Below are positions 7,673 to 15,904 of a stretch of DNA of 64,000 bases, piece by piece. Position 1 is the first letter of the stretch. Every line of letters starts with the position of its first letter. Below the pieces are notes generated by a model. It saw only the letters and a list, made by a program, of their open reading frames with translations. It did not search any database and was not told the DNA's origin. The translations under genes and the position numbers were made by a program. Source of the stretch: Marinomonas sp. IMCC 4694 (GTDB lineage Bacteria > Pseudomonadota > Gammaproteobacteria > Pseudomonadales > Marinomonadaceae); contig NZ_VSRV01000001.1 of NCBI RefSeq assembly GCF_008122525.1, positions 1,426,001-1,490,000 on the forward strand, read 5' to 3'.

Positions 7673-8955
7673 AACAGCCTAAAACCGCAAAGCAGTTAAC
7701 CTTTACCTATTTTTCTATTGTGGCGTTCGCCATTATTGTTTTTCATTTTTCAATGTTTGAGTCTTTGGTTGAAGACATAGAATTAATATACGCAAAAAAT
7801 CGCATGTTCAAAGATAAAGATGTTGCTATGACGCTGTTAGAAGGCACAGATCTTAAGCACGTGGTTGTTCCGCCTTTTACCAATGTGTATGTCGGTATAG
7901 GTAGTGTCCCTGAAGGTGTTGTTTTTGCTTCTAATATTGCAGCAGATAGACCTTATGAGTTAGATAAGCGCTCTACTATGGATTTAGAAACCTTTTCAAT
8001 GCGTTTTGACGTGGTATTAAACGGTCAAAAAAAAGACTTGTATCTACTGCATTATGATGATGTGTATGAACTATCTGAAGAGCAAATATTTCAAACACAG
8101 ACCACTCAATTGGCTCTGTCTCTGCTGTTATTAGTGATCAGTTTATGGGTTGTGATGCGCATTTCAAATCGACTTACTAAACCCTTATCTCAACTTTCTC
8201 AGCGTCTTCATGCGCATAATTCTGACACTTTATCGGCTATTTCGTTGCCCGAGGGGTCAGTGACCAGAGAAATATTGCACTTGGTGGATCGTTTAAACCA
8301 TTATCAAGATCAAATACGTGAACTGGTTAAGCGTGAGCGTGCATTTAATCGCTATGCTAGCCATGAATTGCGTACGCCGTTAATGGTCATAAAAGGAGCG
8401 GCGACGCTACTGGCTAAATCTGATTCTAAGGTGTTTTTGGAGCGGCAACGGGTACGTATTGCTCAGGCGTGTCAAGAAATGGAAGATTACATTAGCACTT
8501 TATTGTCCTTAACGAGGGAAGAGGATCTTGGTGCCCTTACTTATCGTGCAGTGGGGCAAGAAGAGCTCGGCGCCATACGTCAGGCGCATTTAGGCTATGT
8601 GATTGGCCCAGAAGTACAAGTTGATATTGTTCATGAGGGGGTTGTCATGACAAGATTACCTGTTGCGGCGTTGCATATCTTGGTAGGGAATGTATTAAAA
8701 AACGCATTGGCTTGTACTGATCAAGGGAAGGTGACGATTAAGCTGTCGAACAATACCCTTTCTGTTATTGATACCGGTTGTGGGTTAAAGGGGAAACCAG
8801 GTGGAGATAGTTATGGTCTTGGCTTAATGATAGTGAGGGACCTTTGCAGCAAGTATCACTGTTCATTCACGCTAACGGATAACCTGATGTCAAAAGAAGG
8901 GCGCCATGGTTGTACTGCGAAAGTGGTATTTCCCGTTTCCGATACGCCGAACTAA
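7669..8955 (+). CDS. Sensor histidine kinase
   Basis: This inner-membrane kinase of 428 residues starts at a GTG that overlaps the response regulator stop (GTGA) and is preceded by GGGGAGGA. The first membrane segment is about residues 11-29. A periplasmic sensor region of roughly 115 residues follows, then a second membrane segment at about 146-164. A linker leads to the H-box SHELRTPLMV with the autophosphorylated H232. The ATPase domain shows the N-box GNVLKNALACT, DTGCGL and GLGLMIVRDL. The periplasmic domain is short and has no recognisable sensor motif, so the signal is unknown. It surely phosphorylates the regulator encoded just upstream. Confidence 0.9.
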   Translation: MKQPKTAKQLTFTYFSIVAFAIIVFHFSMFESLVEDIELIYAKNRMFKDKDVAMTLLEGTDLKHVVVPPFTNVYVGIGSVPEGVVFASNIAADRPYELDKRSTMDLETFSMRFDVVLNGQKKDLYLLHYDDVYELSEEQIFQTQTTQLALSLLLLVISLWVVMRISNRLTKPLSQLSQRLHAHNSDTLSAISLPEGSVTREILHLVDRLNHYQDQIRELVKRERAFNRYASHELRTPLMVIKGAATLLAKSDSKVFLERQRVRIAQACQEMEDYISTLLSLTREEDLGALTYRAVGQEELGAIRQAHLGYVIGPEVQVDIVHEGVVMTRLPVAALHILVGNVLKNALACTDQGKVTIKLSNNTLSVIDTGCGLKGKPGGDSYGLGLMIVRDLCSKYHCSFTLTDNLMSKEGRHGCTAKVVFPVSDTPN

Positions 8956-8961
8956 ATAAAA

Positions 8962-9029
8962 ATAACATCAATAGATTGAATGCTTAAGATTCAATAACAG
9001 CGTTAACTAATCGATTTTATTGATGTTAT
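8962..9029. repeat. 12-base inverted repeat upstream of the pirin gene
   Basis: ATAACATCAATA (8962-8973) and its exact reverse complement TATTGATGTTAT (9018-9029) are separated by 44 bases. Inside lies a second inverted pair, ATTGAA (8975-8980) and TTCAAT (8990-8995). It ends 39 bases before the pirin start. It could be a paired operator, or an RNA stem acting as terminator for the kinase gene or as a leader. Confidence 0.6.
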
Positions 9030-9068
9030 GATTGCGTTAATAAATTAAGACTTTGATGGAGAATCGCT

Positions 9069-10067
9069 GTGAGCTCGTCTATTTTAAAACGCCTTCCTTT
9101 AAGTATGTTTTGGCCAACGTTCGACCCCTTTCTTTTTTGTGCCTTCCACAACGATACTTACCCCAAAGGCAATGCGGCCATGGGGCCCAATGCGACCCTG
9201 AACAATCGTCCTTTAGGGCAAGACTTTAGCGGTATCGACGGCTGGAGAATGTACCATGGTAAGCGTGTTCCGGGTTTTCCGGCGCACCCACATCGTGGCT
9301 TTGAAACGGTAACCATCGTGAACAAAGGGTTCGTCGATCACGCCGACTCTATGGGCGCAGCAGGGCGTTATGGTGAGGGTGACACCCAGTGGATGACGGC
9401 CGGTCAAGGGGTTCAGCATTCAGAAATGTTCCCTCTATTAAACGAAGAAAGTGATAACCCATTAGAACTTTTTCAGATCTGGCTGAATTTACCAAGTAAA
9501 AACAAAATGGTGCCACCCCATTTCACTATGATTTGGGATGAGGATACACCGGTTATCAATGCGACAGATATAAAGGGTTTTGTTACTCAGGTTAAAATCG
9601 TGGCGGGGGAGTATCAAGATGTCACTTCTGCGCCTTGTCCACCCAACTCCTGGGCGGCAGATGGCAAAAATGATGTGGCGATTTGGTTAATCGATCTGCC
9701 TGAAGGGGGGGAGTGGGTCTTGCCGGCGTCGTCGGCCAACTTGAGCCGTACCTTGTACTTTTTCGAGGGCGACCAAGTTGAGTTGAGTGGTGATAAGGGA
9801 GGGGTCAACGAAGCGTTTGTGTTAAAAAGTGATTCGCCATTGGTATTGCGCAATCAAGGCATAAAAGCTAGGTTTTTATTATTGCAAGGCCGACCTATCG
9901 CCGAGCCTGTTGAGCAGCATGGCCCTTTTGTTATGAACACAAAAGCAGAACTGCAACAGGCGTTTCAAGATTATCAGCGCACGGAGTTTGGCGGTTGGCC
10001 TTGGCCGAGAGCAGACCAAGTTCACGATAAGGCGCAAGGTCGCTTTGCTAAGTATGCTGACGAATAG
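9069..10067 (+). CDS. Pirin-family bicupin protein
   Basis: The 332-residue protein carries the pirin metal ligands H73, H75 (HPHRGFETVT), H117 and E119 (QGVQHSEM) in the N-terminal cupin, with a C-terminal cupin after about residue 180. Bacterial pirins bind iron or another metal. Some act as quercetin dioxygenases and others as modulators of metabolic enzymes, so the exact activity is open. It is longer than the usual 230-300 residues of the family. The start is a GTG with GGAGA about 6 bases upstream. It heads a probable unit with the tautomerase and VOC genes. Confidence 0.85.
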   Translation: MSSSILKRLPLSMFWPTFDPFLFCAFHNDTYPKGNAAMGPNATLNNRPLGQDFSGIDGWRMYHGKRVPGFPAHPHRGFETVTIVNKGFVDHADSMGAAGRYGEGDTQWMTAGQGVQHSEMFPLLNEESDNPLELFQIWLNLPSKNKMVPPHFTMIWDEDTPVINATDIKGFVTQVKIVAGEYQDVTSAPCPPNSWAADGKNDVAIWLIDLPEGGEWVLPASSANLSRTLYFFEGDQVELSGDKGGVNEAFVLKSDSPLVLRNQGIKARFLLLQGRPIAEPVEQHGPFVMNTKAELQQAFQDYQRTEFGGWPWPRADQVHDKAQGRFAKYADE

Positions 10068-10109
10068 TGTCGATAGATCGAATGATGTTAAAATAATAAA
10101 GGAATGAAC

Positions 10110-10307
10110 ATGCCATACGTAAACATTCGTGTTACAGATGAAAGCGTTACCAAAGCCCAAAAACAGGCGCTTATTAAAGGGGTTACGGATTTGCTTGTGG
10201 AGGTGTTAGGAAAAAATCCATCTACAACCTTTGTTGTGATTGATGAGGTGAACACCGACAACTGGGGTATTGCTGGCGAGCAGGTAACTGAGCTTCGTAA
10301 AAAGTAA
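10110..10307 (+). CDS. 4-oxalocrotonate tautomerase-like protein
   Basis: The 65-residue protein starts Met-Pro-Tyr-Val, and after removal of Met the N-terminal proline is the catalytic base of the tautomerase superfamily. The start two codons upstream (10104) would bury this proline, and AAAGGA is correctly spaced for 10110. The C-terminal GIAGE segment matches the 4-OT pattern GIGGE. The arginines that bind the dicarboxylate substrate in classical 4-OT (positions 11 and 39) appear to be serine/valine and phenylalanine here. Its substrate is therefore probably not 4-oxalocrotonate. Confidence 0.85.
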   Translation: MPYVNIRVTDESVTKAQKQALIKGVTDLLVEVLGKNPSTTFVVIDEVNTDNWGIAGEQVTELRKK

Positions 10308-10346
10308 AGTTTTTCACGAAAACAACCAATGGTAAGTTGAGATGAT

Positions 10347-10703
10347 ATGCAATCTAATAAGATCAATTATGTTGAACTGCCTGCTCGAAATCTGGCCTTA
10401 AATAAGGTTTTTTTTAGCCAAGTTTTTGGGTGGGAGTTTATTGATTATGGATCCGAATACGCCGCTTTTCAAAACGCGGGGTTAGAGGGTGGTTTTTTTC
10501 AAGCTGATTTTTGTTCGCGTCCACAAACAGGCGCTGCGCTAGTGATATTATTTAGCGATGATTTAGAAACCACATTGGCGAATGTTAAAGCCGCAGGAGG
10601 TGGGATTGAGCAAGAGATTTTTGAATTCCCAGGTGGACGTCGCTTTCACTTTACTGACCCATGCGGAAATGAATGGGCTGTATGGGGTAAGTTGCCTGGT
10701 TAA
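10347..10703 (+). CDS. VOC/glyoxalase-superfamily protein
   Basis: This 118-residue single-module protein has the vicinal-oxygen-chelate pattern: an N-terminal VELPARNLALNKVFFSQVFGW motif, a central beta strand GAALVILFSDDLETTLANVKAAGG, and the end HFTDPCGNEWAVWG. Members include glyoxalase I, dioxygenases and resistance proteins, and many are uncharacterised. A pair of modules (dimer) would make the metal site. It lies 39 bases after the tautomerase gene, so they are probably co-transcribed. No substrate can be named. Confidence 0.8.
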   Translation: MQSNKINYVELPARNLALNKVFFSQVFGWEFIDYGSEYAAFQNAGLEGGFFQADFCSRPQTGAALVILFSDDLETTLANVKAAGGGIEQEIFEFPGGRRFHFTDPCGNEWAVWGKLPG

Positions 10704-10737
10704 TTATTCACACAAACGCCGAATTTCAAATTCTTTA

Positions 10738-10944
10738 TTAGGTCGGTTCTTCGGTTGTGATTGCGTCAGCTGAGTCCGCTAATGTGGTATCTGAAAGGGA
10801 ATTTTCTTCGGCTGCTTGCGCTTCTACTTTTGCGCGTTCGGCTTTTGATATGTATTTCGGCTTGGCTTTTTTAGGGTTTACTTTTAAATTGGCCTGCTTC
10901 ATGCGTTTGTCATAGATGTCTTTGATTTTTTTGCGACGATTCAT
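10738..10944 (-). CDS. Small basic DUF2986-type protein
   Basis: The 68-residue protein begins MNRRKKIKDIYDKRMKQANL and continues with KPKYISKAERAK, a pattern I recognise from DUF2986 proteins of marine gammaproteobacteria. The N-terminal half is strongly basic. The C-terminal 30 residues are acidic and alanine/threonine-rich. The function is unknown. AGGA lies 6 bases before the ATG at 10944. A longer frame reaching 11115 runs through the tRNA gene and is an artefact. The gene lies downstream of tRNA-Leu on the same strand, with a terminator between them. Confidence 0.75.
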   Translation of the reverse strand: MNRRKKIKDIYDKRMKQANLKVNPKKAKPKYISKAERAKVEAQAAEENSLSDTTLADSADAITTEEPT

Positions 10945-11000
10945 GTTCATTCCTAAAGAATAGTAAGCTGGGTTTATTAAGTGAAATATTAAACTAACCA

Positions 11001-11034
11001 AAAAAAAGCCCTGATCATGGATCAGGGCTTTTAT
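11001..11034 (-). terminator. Terminator of tRNA-Leu
   Basis: The stem AAGCCCTGAT/ATCAGGGCTT has a short CATGG loop and is followed on the minus strand by a run of seven T residues. It lies 3 to 36 bases after the tRNA 3' end and also has a weaker T-run on the plus strand. Confidence 0.85.
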
Positions 11035-11036
11035 AT

Positions 11037-11121
11037 TGGTACCAGTAGGCGGACTCGAACCGCCACACCCGAAGGCAACGGATTTTGAATCCGTCGTGTC
11101 TACCAATTCCACCATACTGGC
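11037..11121 (-). tRNA. tRNA-Leu (anticodon CAA)
   Basis: The 85-nucleotide cloverleaf includes an encoded CCA end. The acceptor stem GCCAGTA pairs with TACTGGT (first pair G-U). The anticodon stem ACGGA/TCCGT encloses loop TTCAAAA, giving anticodon CAA, which reads the UUG codon. The long variable arm TTGCCTTCGGGTG and the T-arm GGCGGTTCGAGTCCGCC are typical of leucine tRNAs. Confidence 0.97.
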
Positions 11122-11140
11122 CTTGAAAAAGGTGATGCAA

Positions 11141-11168
11141 ATTATAGATAAGTTTGATCCAGTGTCAA
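11141..11168 (-). promoter_or_regulatory. Consensus sigma-70 promoter for tRNA-Leu
   Basis: On the minus strand TTGACA (11168-11163) and TATAAT (11146-11141) are both perfect and separated by 16 bases. They lie about 20 bases before the tRNA 5' end. This is as strong as a stable RNA promoter is expected to be. Confidence 0.9.
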
Positions 11169-11279
11169 CAATCTTGTGTATCTTTTTTATCTTTTCAATA
11201 ACCTCTCTCTTCTAAGTACCCTTTTGAGTGGTTTTTCGCTAAAATGCTGGGTCGTTTTTTTCTAGGTAGTGTTCTTTTC

Positions 11280-12341
11280 ATGCTGGTTTCTGATTATCAC
11301 TTTGATTTACCCGATTCACTTATTGCACATTATCCCACTCCAAACAGAACGGCCAGTCGCCTATTGCATCTTGATGGTCCGAGTGGGGCACTTGTTCATC
11401 GTCAATTTCCAGCGGTGTTGGATTTAGTGCAGCCAGGCGATTTGATGGTGTTTAATAATACGCGTGTGATTGCCGCTAGGGTGTTTGGCCAAAAAGAGTC
11501 CGGTGGGAAAGTGGAAATTCTTGTTGAGCGTGTGATTAATGGCAATGAAGCATTAGCGCACGTTCGTGCGAGCAAATCGCCGAAAGTAAACAGCACACTG
11601 ATTTTGGGTCAAGATAAAGGTGAGCACATTGAAGCCACCATGATCGCTCGTTCAGGGGCGCTGTTCCATCTTGTGTTCAACGAACCCGTTTTAGATGTGT
11701 TGTCCCGTGTCGGGCATATGCCATTGCCTCCTTACATTGAACGACCAGACGAAGACAGTGATCAAGAGCGCTATCAAACGGTTTATAATCAAAAGCCGGG
11801 GGCCGTTGCGGCACCAACGGCGGGGTTGCATTTTGATGAAGCACTTTTGGTGGCTCTTAAAGCAAAAGGGGTTGAAGTCGCGTTCGTGACGTTGCACGTT
11901 GGTGCGGGCACGTTTCAGCCAATGAAAGTGGATAACGTACAAGACCACATCATGCACGCCGAATATGTGGAAGTTGAGCAAGCGGTTGTTGATCAAGTCA
12001 AGGCGACCAAAGCACGAGGTGGACGAGTAGTGGCCGTTGGCACGACCAGCGTGCGCAGCTTGGAGTCGGCCAGCCAAAGTGGTGACATTGCGCCGATGCA
12101 AGACGATACCAATATATTTATTTACCCAGGCTACGAATTTAAAACGGTTGATGCCTTGATAACCAACTTTCATTTGCCTGAATCCACATTAATTATGTTG
12201 ATCAGTGCCTTTGCTGGTTATGATCACGTAATGAGTGCCTATAAAGCGGCAGTAGAGCAACAATACCGATTTTTTAGTTATGGCGATGCCATGTTTATTA
12301 CACGAAATGCGCAGGCTAAAGGCCCGCACAGTGAGGAATAA
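11280..12341 (+). CDS. queA: S-adenosylmethionine:tRNA ribosyltransferase-isomerase
   Basis: QueA transfers and isomerises the ribosyl part of S-adenosylmethionine onto preQ1 at tRNA position 34, giving epoxyqueuosine. The 353 residues begin MLVSDYHFDLPDSLIAHYP, the normal family N-terminus. Later family motifs are GDLMVFNNTRVIAARVFG, GAVAAPTAGLHFD, TLHVGAGTFQPM and LITNFHLPESTLIMLISAFAG. The E. coli enzyme has 356 residues. A 12-codon upstream extension to 11244 is open but is not part of the family. tgt follows after 5 bases, so the two queuosine steps are translated from one message. Confidence 0.95.
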   Translation: MLVSDYHFDLPDSLIAHYPTPNRTASRLLHLDGPSGALVHRQFPAVLDLVQPGDLMVFNNTRVIAARVFGQKESGGKVEILVERVINGNEALAHVRASKSPKVNSTLILGQDKGEHIEATMIARSGALFHLVFNEPVLDVLSRVGHMPLPPYIERPDEDSDQERYQTVYNQKPGAVAAPTAGLHFDEALLVALKAKGVEVAFVTLHVGAGTFQPMKVDNVQDHIMHAEYVEVEQAVVDQVKATKARGGRVVAVGTTSVRSLESASQSGDIAPMQDDTNIFIYPGYEFKTVDALITNFHLPESTLIMLISAFAGYDHVMSAYKAAVEQQYRFFSYGDAMFITRNAQAKGPHSEE

Positions 12342-12346
12342 GACGA

Positions 12347-13492
12347 ATGTCTGATAAGCGTCCTGAATGTTTTATGGATTTTGAGTTGCACACAACGTCC
12401 GGGAAAGCGCGACGTGCTACCCTAACTTTTCCGCGTGGTAAGGTCGAAACACCAGCGTTTATGCCGGTCGGGACGTATGGCACCGTTAAAGGTATGTTGA
12501 CTAAAGACATCGAAGAAATCGGTGCGGATATAATTTTGGGCAATACTTTTCATCTGTGGTTACGACCTGGAACCGAGGTGGTGAAAGCGCACGGTGATTT
12601 GCACGATTTTACCCAATGGAAAAAGCCCATTCTGACGGATTCCGGTGGGTTTCAGGTTTTTTCATTAGGGGAAATGCGCAAAATAACCGAAGAGGGCGTG
12701 AGTTTTCGTTCGCCAATAAACGGCTCTAAAGTGTTTTTAAGCCCTGAAATATCCATGCAGGTACAGCGCGACCTTGGTTCAGACATTGTCATGATTTTTG
12801 ATGAATGCACGCCCTATCCAGCAACACCAGATGTGGCGGCAAAATCCATGCGCATGAGTTTGCGTTGGGCGAAGCGCTCCAAAGACGAGCACGGCGATAG
12901 CCCTTCGGCATTGTTTGGTATTATCCAAGGCAGTATGTATGAAAATCTCCGTGATGAGTCGCTGGAAGGCTTAGTCGACATTGGTTTTGATGGCTATGCC
13001 ATTGGCGGATTGTCAGTCGGTGAGCCGAAAGACGAAATGATGAAGGTGCTCGATCACACGACACCCAAAATGCCGGCAGACAAACCGCGCTATTTGATGG
13101 GGGTGGGAAAGCCGGAAGATCTTGTCGAAGGTGTGCGCCGTGGCATTGACATGTTTGATTGTGTCATGCCGACACGCAATGCTCGCAACGGTCACTTGTT
13201 TACTTCCGACGGTGTCGTTCGTATTCGTAATGCGCAATATCGACATGATGTTGCGCCATTAGACAAAGAATGCGACTGCTACACTTGTAAAAACTTTTCT
13301 CGGTCTTATCTACATCATTTGGATAAGTGTCAGGAAATGGTAGGGGCGCAATTAAATACGATTCATAACCTACGGTATTACCAAACACTGATGGCAGGAT
13401 TGCGTAAGGCGCTCGATGAAGGTAGATTTGACGCCTTTGTTGATGTGTTTTATGCAAAGCGTGGTTTGGATACGCCTGCTTTGAGTGAATAA
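12347..13492 (+). CDS. tgt: tRNA-guanine transglycosylase
   Basis: Tgt exchanges guanine 34 of tRNAs with GUN anticodons for preQ1, the step before QueA. The 381-residue protein keeps the catalytic aspartates D98 (ILTDSGGFQVFS) and D273 (FDCVMPTRNARNG) and the zinc site CDCYTC plus the downstream histidine in YLHHLDKC. GAGGAA lies 8 bases before the ATG. The E. coli protein begins at the position of residue 10 here, so a shorter start is possible. The order queA-tgt-yajC-secD-secF is the classical gammaproteobacterial one. Confidence 0.96.
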   Translation: MSDKRPECFMDFELHTTSGKARRATLTFPRGKVETPAFMPVGTYGTVKGMLTKDIEEIGADIILGNTFHLWLRPGTEVVKAHGDLHDFTQWKKPILTDSGGFQVFSLGEMRKITEEGVSFRSPINGSKVFLSPEISMQVQRDLGSDIVMIFDECTPYPATPDVAAKSMRMSLRWAKRSKDEHGDSPSALFGIIQGSMYENLRDESLEGLVDIGFDGYAIGGLSVGEPKDEMMKVLDHTTPKMPADKPRYLMGVGKPEDLVEGVRRGIDMFDCVMPTRNARNGHLFTSDGVVRIRNAQYRHDVAPLDKECDCYTCKNFSRSYLHHLDKCQEMVGAQLNTIHNLRYYQTLMAGLRKALDEGRFDAFVDVFYAKRGLDTPALSE

Positions 13493-13563
13493 TAAACAAT
13501 ATACGCGTTTACTTACTATTGAGAAGGCGCAACAGTTTCATAAACCATTGGAGAGTTAACACC

Positions 13564-13890
13564 ATGATCTCATTGATCTCACCAGCGTATGCTGAAGCCG
13601 GCGCATCATCTGATGCCGGTATTTTTAACCTAGTACTGCTTGCCGGCTTTGTTGTCATTTTTTACTTCCTTATGTGGCGCCCACAAGCAAAGCGTACTAA
13701 AGAGCATAAAAACCTCATTGCTTCTTTGACGAAAGGCACAGAAGTGGTAACCGGTGGTGGTGTATTGGGTAAAGTATCGAAAGTGGATGATAATTACGTC
13801 GTGCTGGAAGTGTCAGAAGGCGTTGAAATGAAGTTTCAAAAATCTTCTGTTGCCGCGGTTCTTCCTAAAGGCACATTAAAGTCGATTTAA
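13564..13890 (+). CDS. yajC: Sec translocon accessory subunit YajC
   Basis: YajC is a small inner-membrane partner of SecDF and SecYEG. The 108-residue protein has one membrane segment (about 20-39, NLVLLAGFVVIFYFLMW) followed by RPQAKRTKEHKNLIASLTKGTEVVTGGGVLGKV, the family signature. The ATG at 13564 has GGAGAG 8 bases upstream. A frame extended to 13519 adds an unsupported basic leader. The short N-terminus ending in PAYAEAGA is usual for YajC. Confidence 0.93.
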   Translation: MISLISPAYAEAGASSDAGIFNLVLLAGFVVIFYFLMWRPQAKRTKEHKNLIASLTKGTEVVTGGGVLGKVSKVDDNYVVLEVSEGVEMKFQKSSVAAVLPKGTLKSI

Positions 13891-13898
13891 CGTGCCTA

Positions 13899-13936
13899 GA
13901 AAAGCGCTTTTGATGTTGTATCAAGGCGCTTTTCTT
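13899..13936 (+). terminator. Hairpin between yajC and secD
   Basis: GAAAAGCGC and GCGCTTTTC form a stem around a loop of about 17 bases that includes TTTGAT/ATCAA pairing. It is followed by TTCTTC rather than a clean T-run, so read-through into secD is likely. Confidence 0.55.
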
Positions 13937-14041
13937 CTTCGTTGATCTGTTTATCTTTATTACTATTTATATTTATATTGGTAGGTTCACAGGTCAACTC
14001 AAATAATCGATCTATTCAATTCCTAGGTGAAAGGATTTTTC

Positions 14042-15895
14042 ATGCTTAACAAGTACCCCTTGTGGAAGTATTTGCTAATTCTTCTTGTTTTGGCTTTGGG
14101 GCTACTTTATGCCTTCCCAAATCTTTATCCAGATGATCCAGCGCTACAACTGTCTACTCAAAAAAACACCGCTATTGTCGACGAGCAGTCGTTGCAAAAA
14201 GCGAAAGATGCGCTTTTAAAAGCTAATATAAATTTAAAAGAAGCAGAGCTTACCTCTGTGGGCGGTACCTTGCGTTTTAATAGCGGTGAGGACCAACTAG
14301 CTGCCAAGCCGGTTGTTGCGGCAGCATTAGGCGAAGATTACGTCACGGCGCTTAATCTTGTTCCTACGACGCCGGATTGGCTGTCATCGTTGGGAGCGGG
14401 GCCCGCTAAGTTGGGTCTGGATTTGCGCGGCGGTGTGCATTTCTTGTTGGAGGTTGATACTCCAGCGGCATTGAAGCAGCGTCTTGAAGTCAGTTCTAGC
14501 GAAATGAAAGCCGCTCTTCGAAGCGATCGTATCCGTTATCGCAGCGTGGACATCGAAGAGGGTGTGCTGTCGATTCGTTTTTTACAGTCGTCTGACTTGG
14601 ATCTTGCTGAAACGCTATTGAAAAACGATTTTTCAGAATACCGCTATGGAACTCGCCAAGAAGGCAGTGATTTCTATCTAGACGTGAGTTTTACAGAAGC
14701 GTCTAAGAAAGAAATTGAATCTTATGCTTTGCAACAAAACTTAACCACACTTCGTAATCGTGTGAACGAATTGGGTGTAGCTGAGCCCTTGGTGCAACGT
14801 CAAGGCAGCAATCGTATCGTGGTTGAACTTCCGGGTGTGCAGGATACTGCGGCCGCTAAGCGTATTATTGGTGCCACAGCAAACCTTGAATTTCATCTTG
14901 AAGCTGGCCTAGACGATAATGGCGCGGACATTGAGACGCTTACGTTTCGTGACGGTAGTGGTCGTACCGCTCGTTTAGAACGAGACCTTATTATCACCGG
15001 TGACAGTGTGTCTGACGCCAGTTCTTCTTTTGATGAAAATGGTCGTCCACAAGTAAATATCAGCTTAGACGCGAAAGGCGGTAAGCAGATGAGTAAGGTG
15101 ACGCGCTCTGCGGTCGGACGCAATATGGGTGTTGTGTTCATTGAACATAAGTCCCGTAGCCGTTTTGTAGAAAAAGACGGCAAAATGGAAGAAGTGCGCC
15201 GTAGTTACAGTGAGAAAGGGATTATTTCGCTTGCTACGATTCAAACAACATTGGGTAATTCATTCCGCATTACCGGCCTAGACAGCCCGCGCGAATCGTC
15301 TGAATTGGCGTTATTGCTTCGCGCTGGTGCTTTGGCGGCGCCTATTTATTTTGTAGAAGAGCGTACTATTGGCCCAAGTTTAGGGGCTGAAAATATCCAG
15401 CTTGGGGTGAGTTCCGCGCAGATCGGTTTAATCGTTGTCATGTTGTTTATGCTGGTGTACTACAAGGTGTTTGGTATTTTCGCCAATGTGTCCTTGGCAT
15501 TGAATATTATTTTGCTCATGGCTTGTATGTCAGCATTGGGTGCAACCCTTACTTTGCCTGGTATTGCTGGTATTGTATTGACCATGGGGATGGCCGTTGA
15601 TGCAAACGTGTTGATTTTCTCTAGGATAAAAGAAGAGTTGGCCAGCGGCCTGCCAAGTCAGCAGGCCATACATTCTGGATTTAACCGTGCTTTTACGACG
15701 ATTTTAGACGCCAATATAACGACTTTGCTAGTGGCGGTCATATTGTTTGCTGTTGGTACGGGTCCTGTAAAAGGCTTCGCGGTGACTTTATCACTGGGGA
15801 TTATAACGTCGATGTTTACGGCCATTGTTGTGACGCGTGCGCAGGTGAATCTTGTGTATGGCGGCGGTCGTAAAAATAAGAAACTGTTCATTTAG
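14042..15895 (+). CDS. secD: Protein translocase subunit SecD
   Basis: SecD with SecF uses the proton gradient to complete protein export on the periplasmic side. The 617 residues (E. coli 615) have one N-terminal membrane segment (about 8-25), a large periplasmic region containing GLDLRGGVHFLLEVD and VELPGVQDTAAAKRIIGATANLEF, and a C-terminal bundle of five segments with GMAVDANVLIFSRIKEEL. The start at 14042 is chosen because AAAGGA lies 7 bases upstream. A GTG at 14027 in frame lacks one. secF follows after 9 bases. Confidence 0.96.
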   Translation: MLNKYPLWKYLLILLVLALGLLYAFPNLYPDDPALQLSTQKNTAIVDEQSLQKAKDALLKANINLKEAELTSVGGTLRFNSGEDQLAAKPVVAAALGEDYVTALNLVPTTPDWLSSLGAGPAKLGLDLRGGVHFLLEVDTPAALKQRLEVSSSEMKAALRSDRIRYRSVDIEEGVLSIRFLQSSDLDLAETLLKNDFSEYRYGTRQEGSDFYLDVSFTEASKKEIESYALQQNLTTLRNRVNELGVAEPLVQRQGSNRIVVELPGVQDTAAAKRIIGATANLEFHLEAGLDDNGADIETLTFRDGSGRTARLERDLIITGDSVSDASSSFDENGRPQVNISLDAKGGKQMSKVTRSAVGRNMGVVFIEHKSRSRFVEKDGKMEEVRRSYSEKGIISLATIQTTLGNSFRITGLDSPRESSELALLLRAGALAAPIYFVEERTIGPSLGAENIQLGVSSAQIGLIVVMLFMLVYYKVFGIFANVSLALNIILLMACMSALGATLTLPGIAGIVLTMGMAVDANVLIFSRIKEELASGLPSQQAIHSGFNRAFTTILDANITTLLVAVILFAVGTGPVKGFAVTLSLGIITSMFTAIVVTRAQVNLVYGGGRKNKKLFI

Positions 15896-15904
15896 GAGAG
15901 CGCC

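Noticed and set aside
10945..11115. A longer minus-strand frame that would extend the DUF2986-type protein to 11115
   Set aside because: Its first 25 residues are the translation of tRNA-Leu, and AGGA is correctly spaced for the ATG at 10944.
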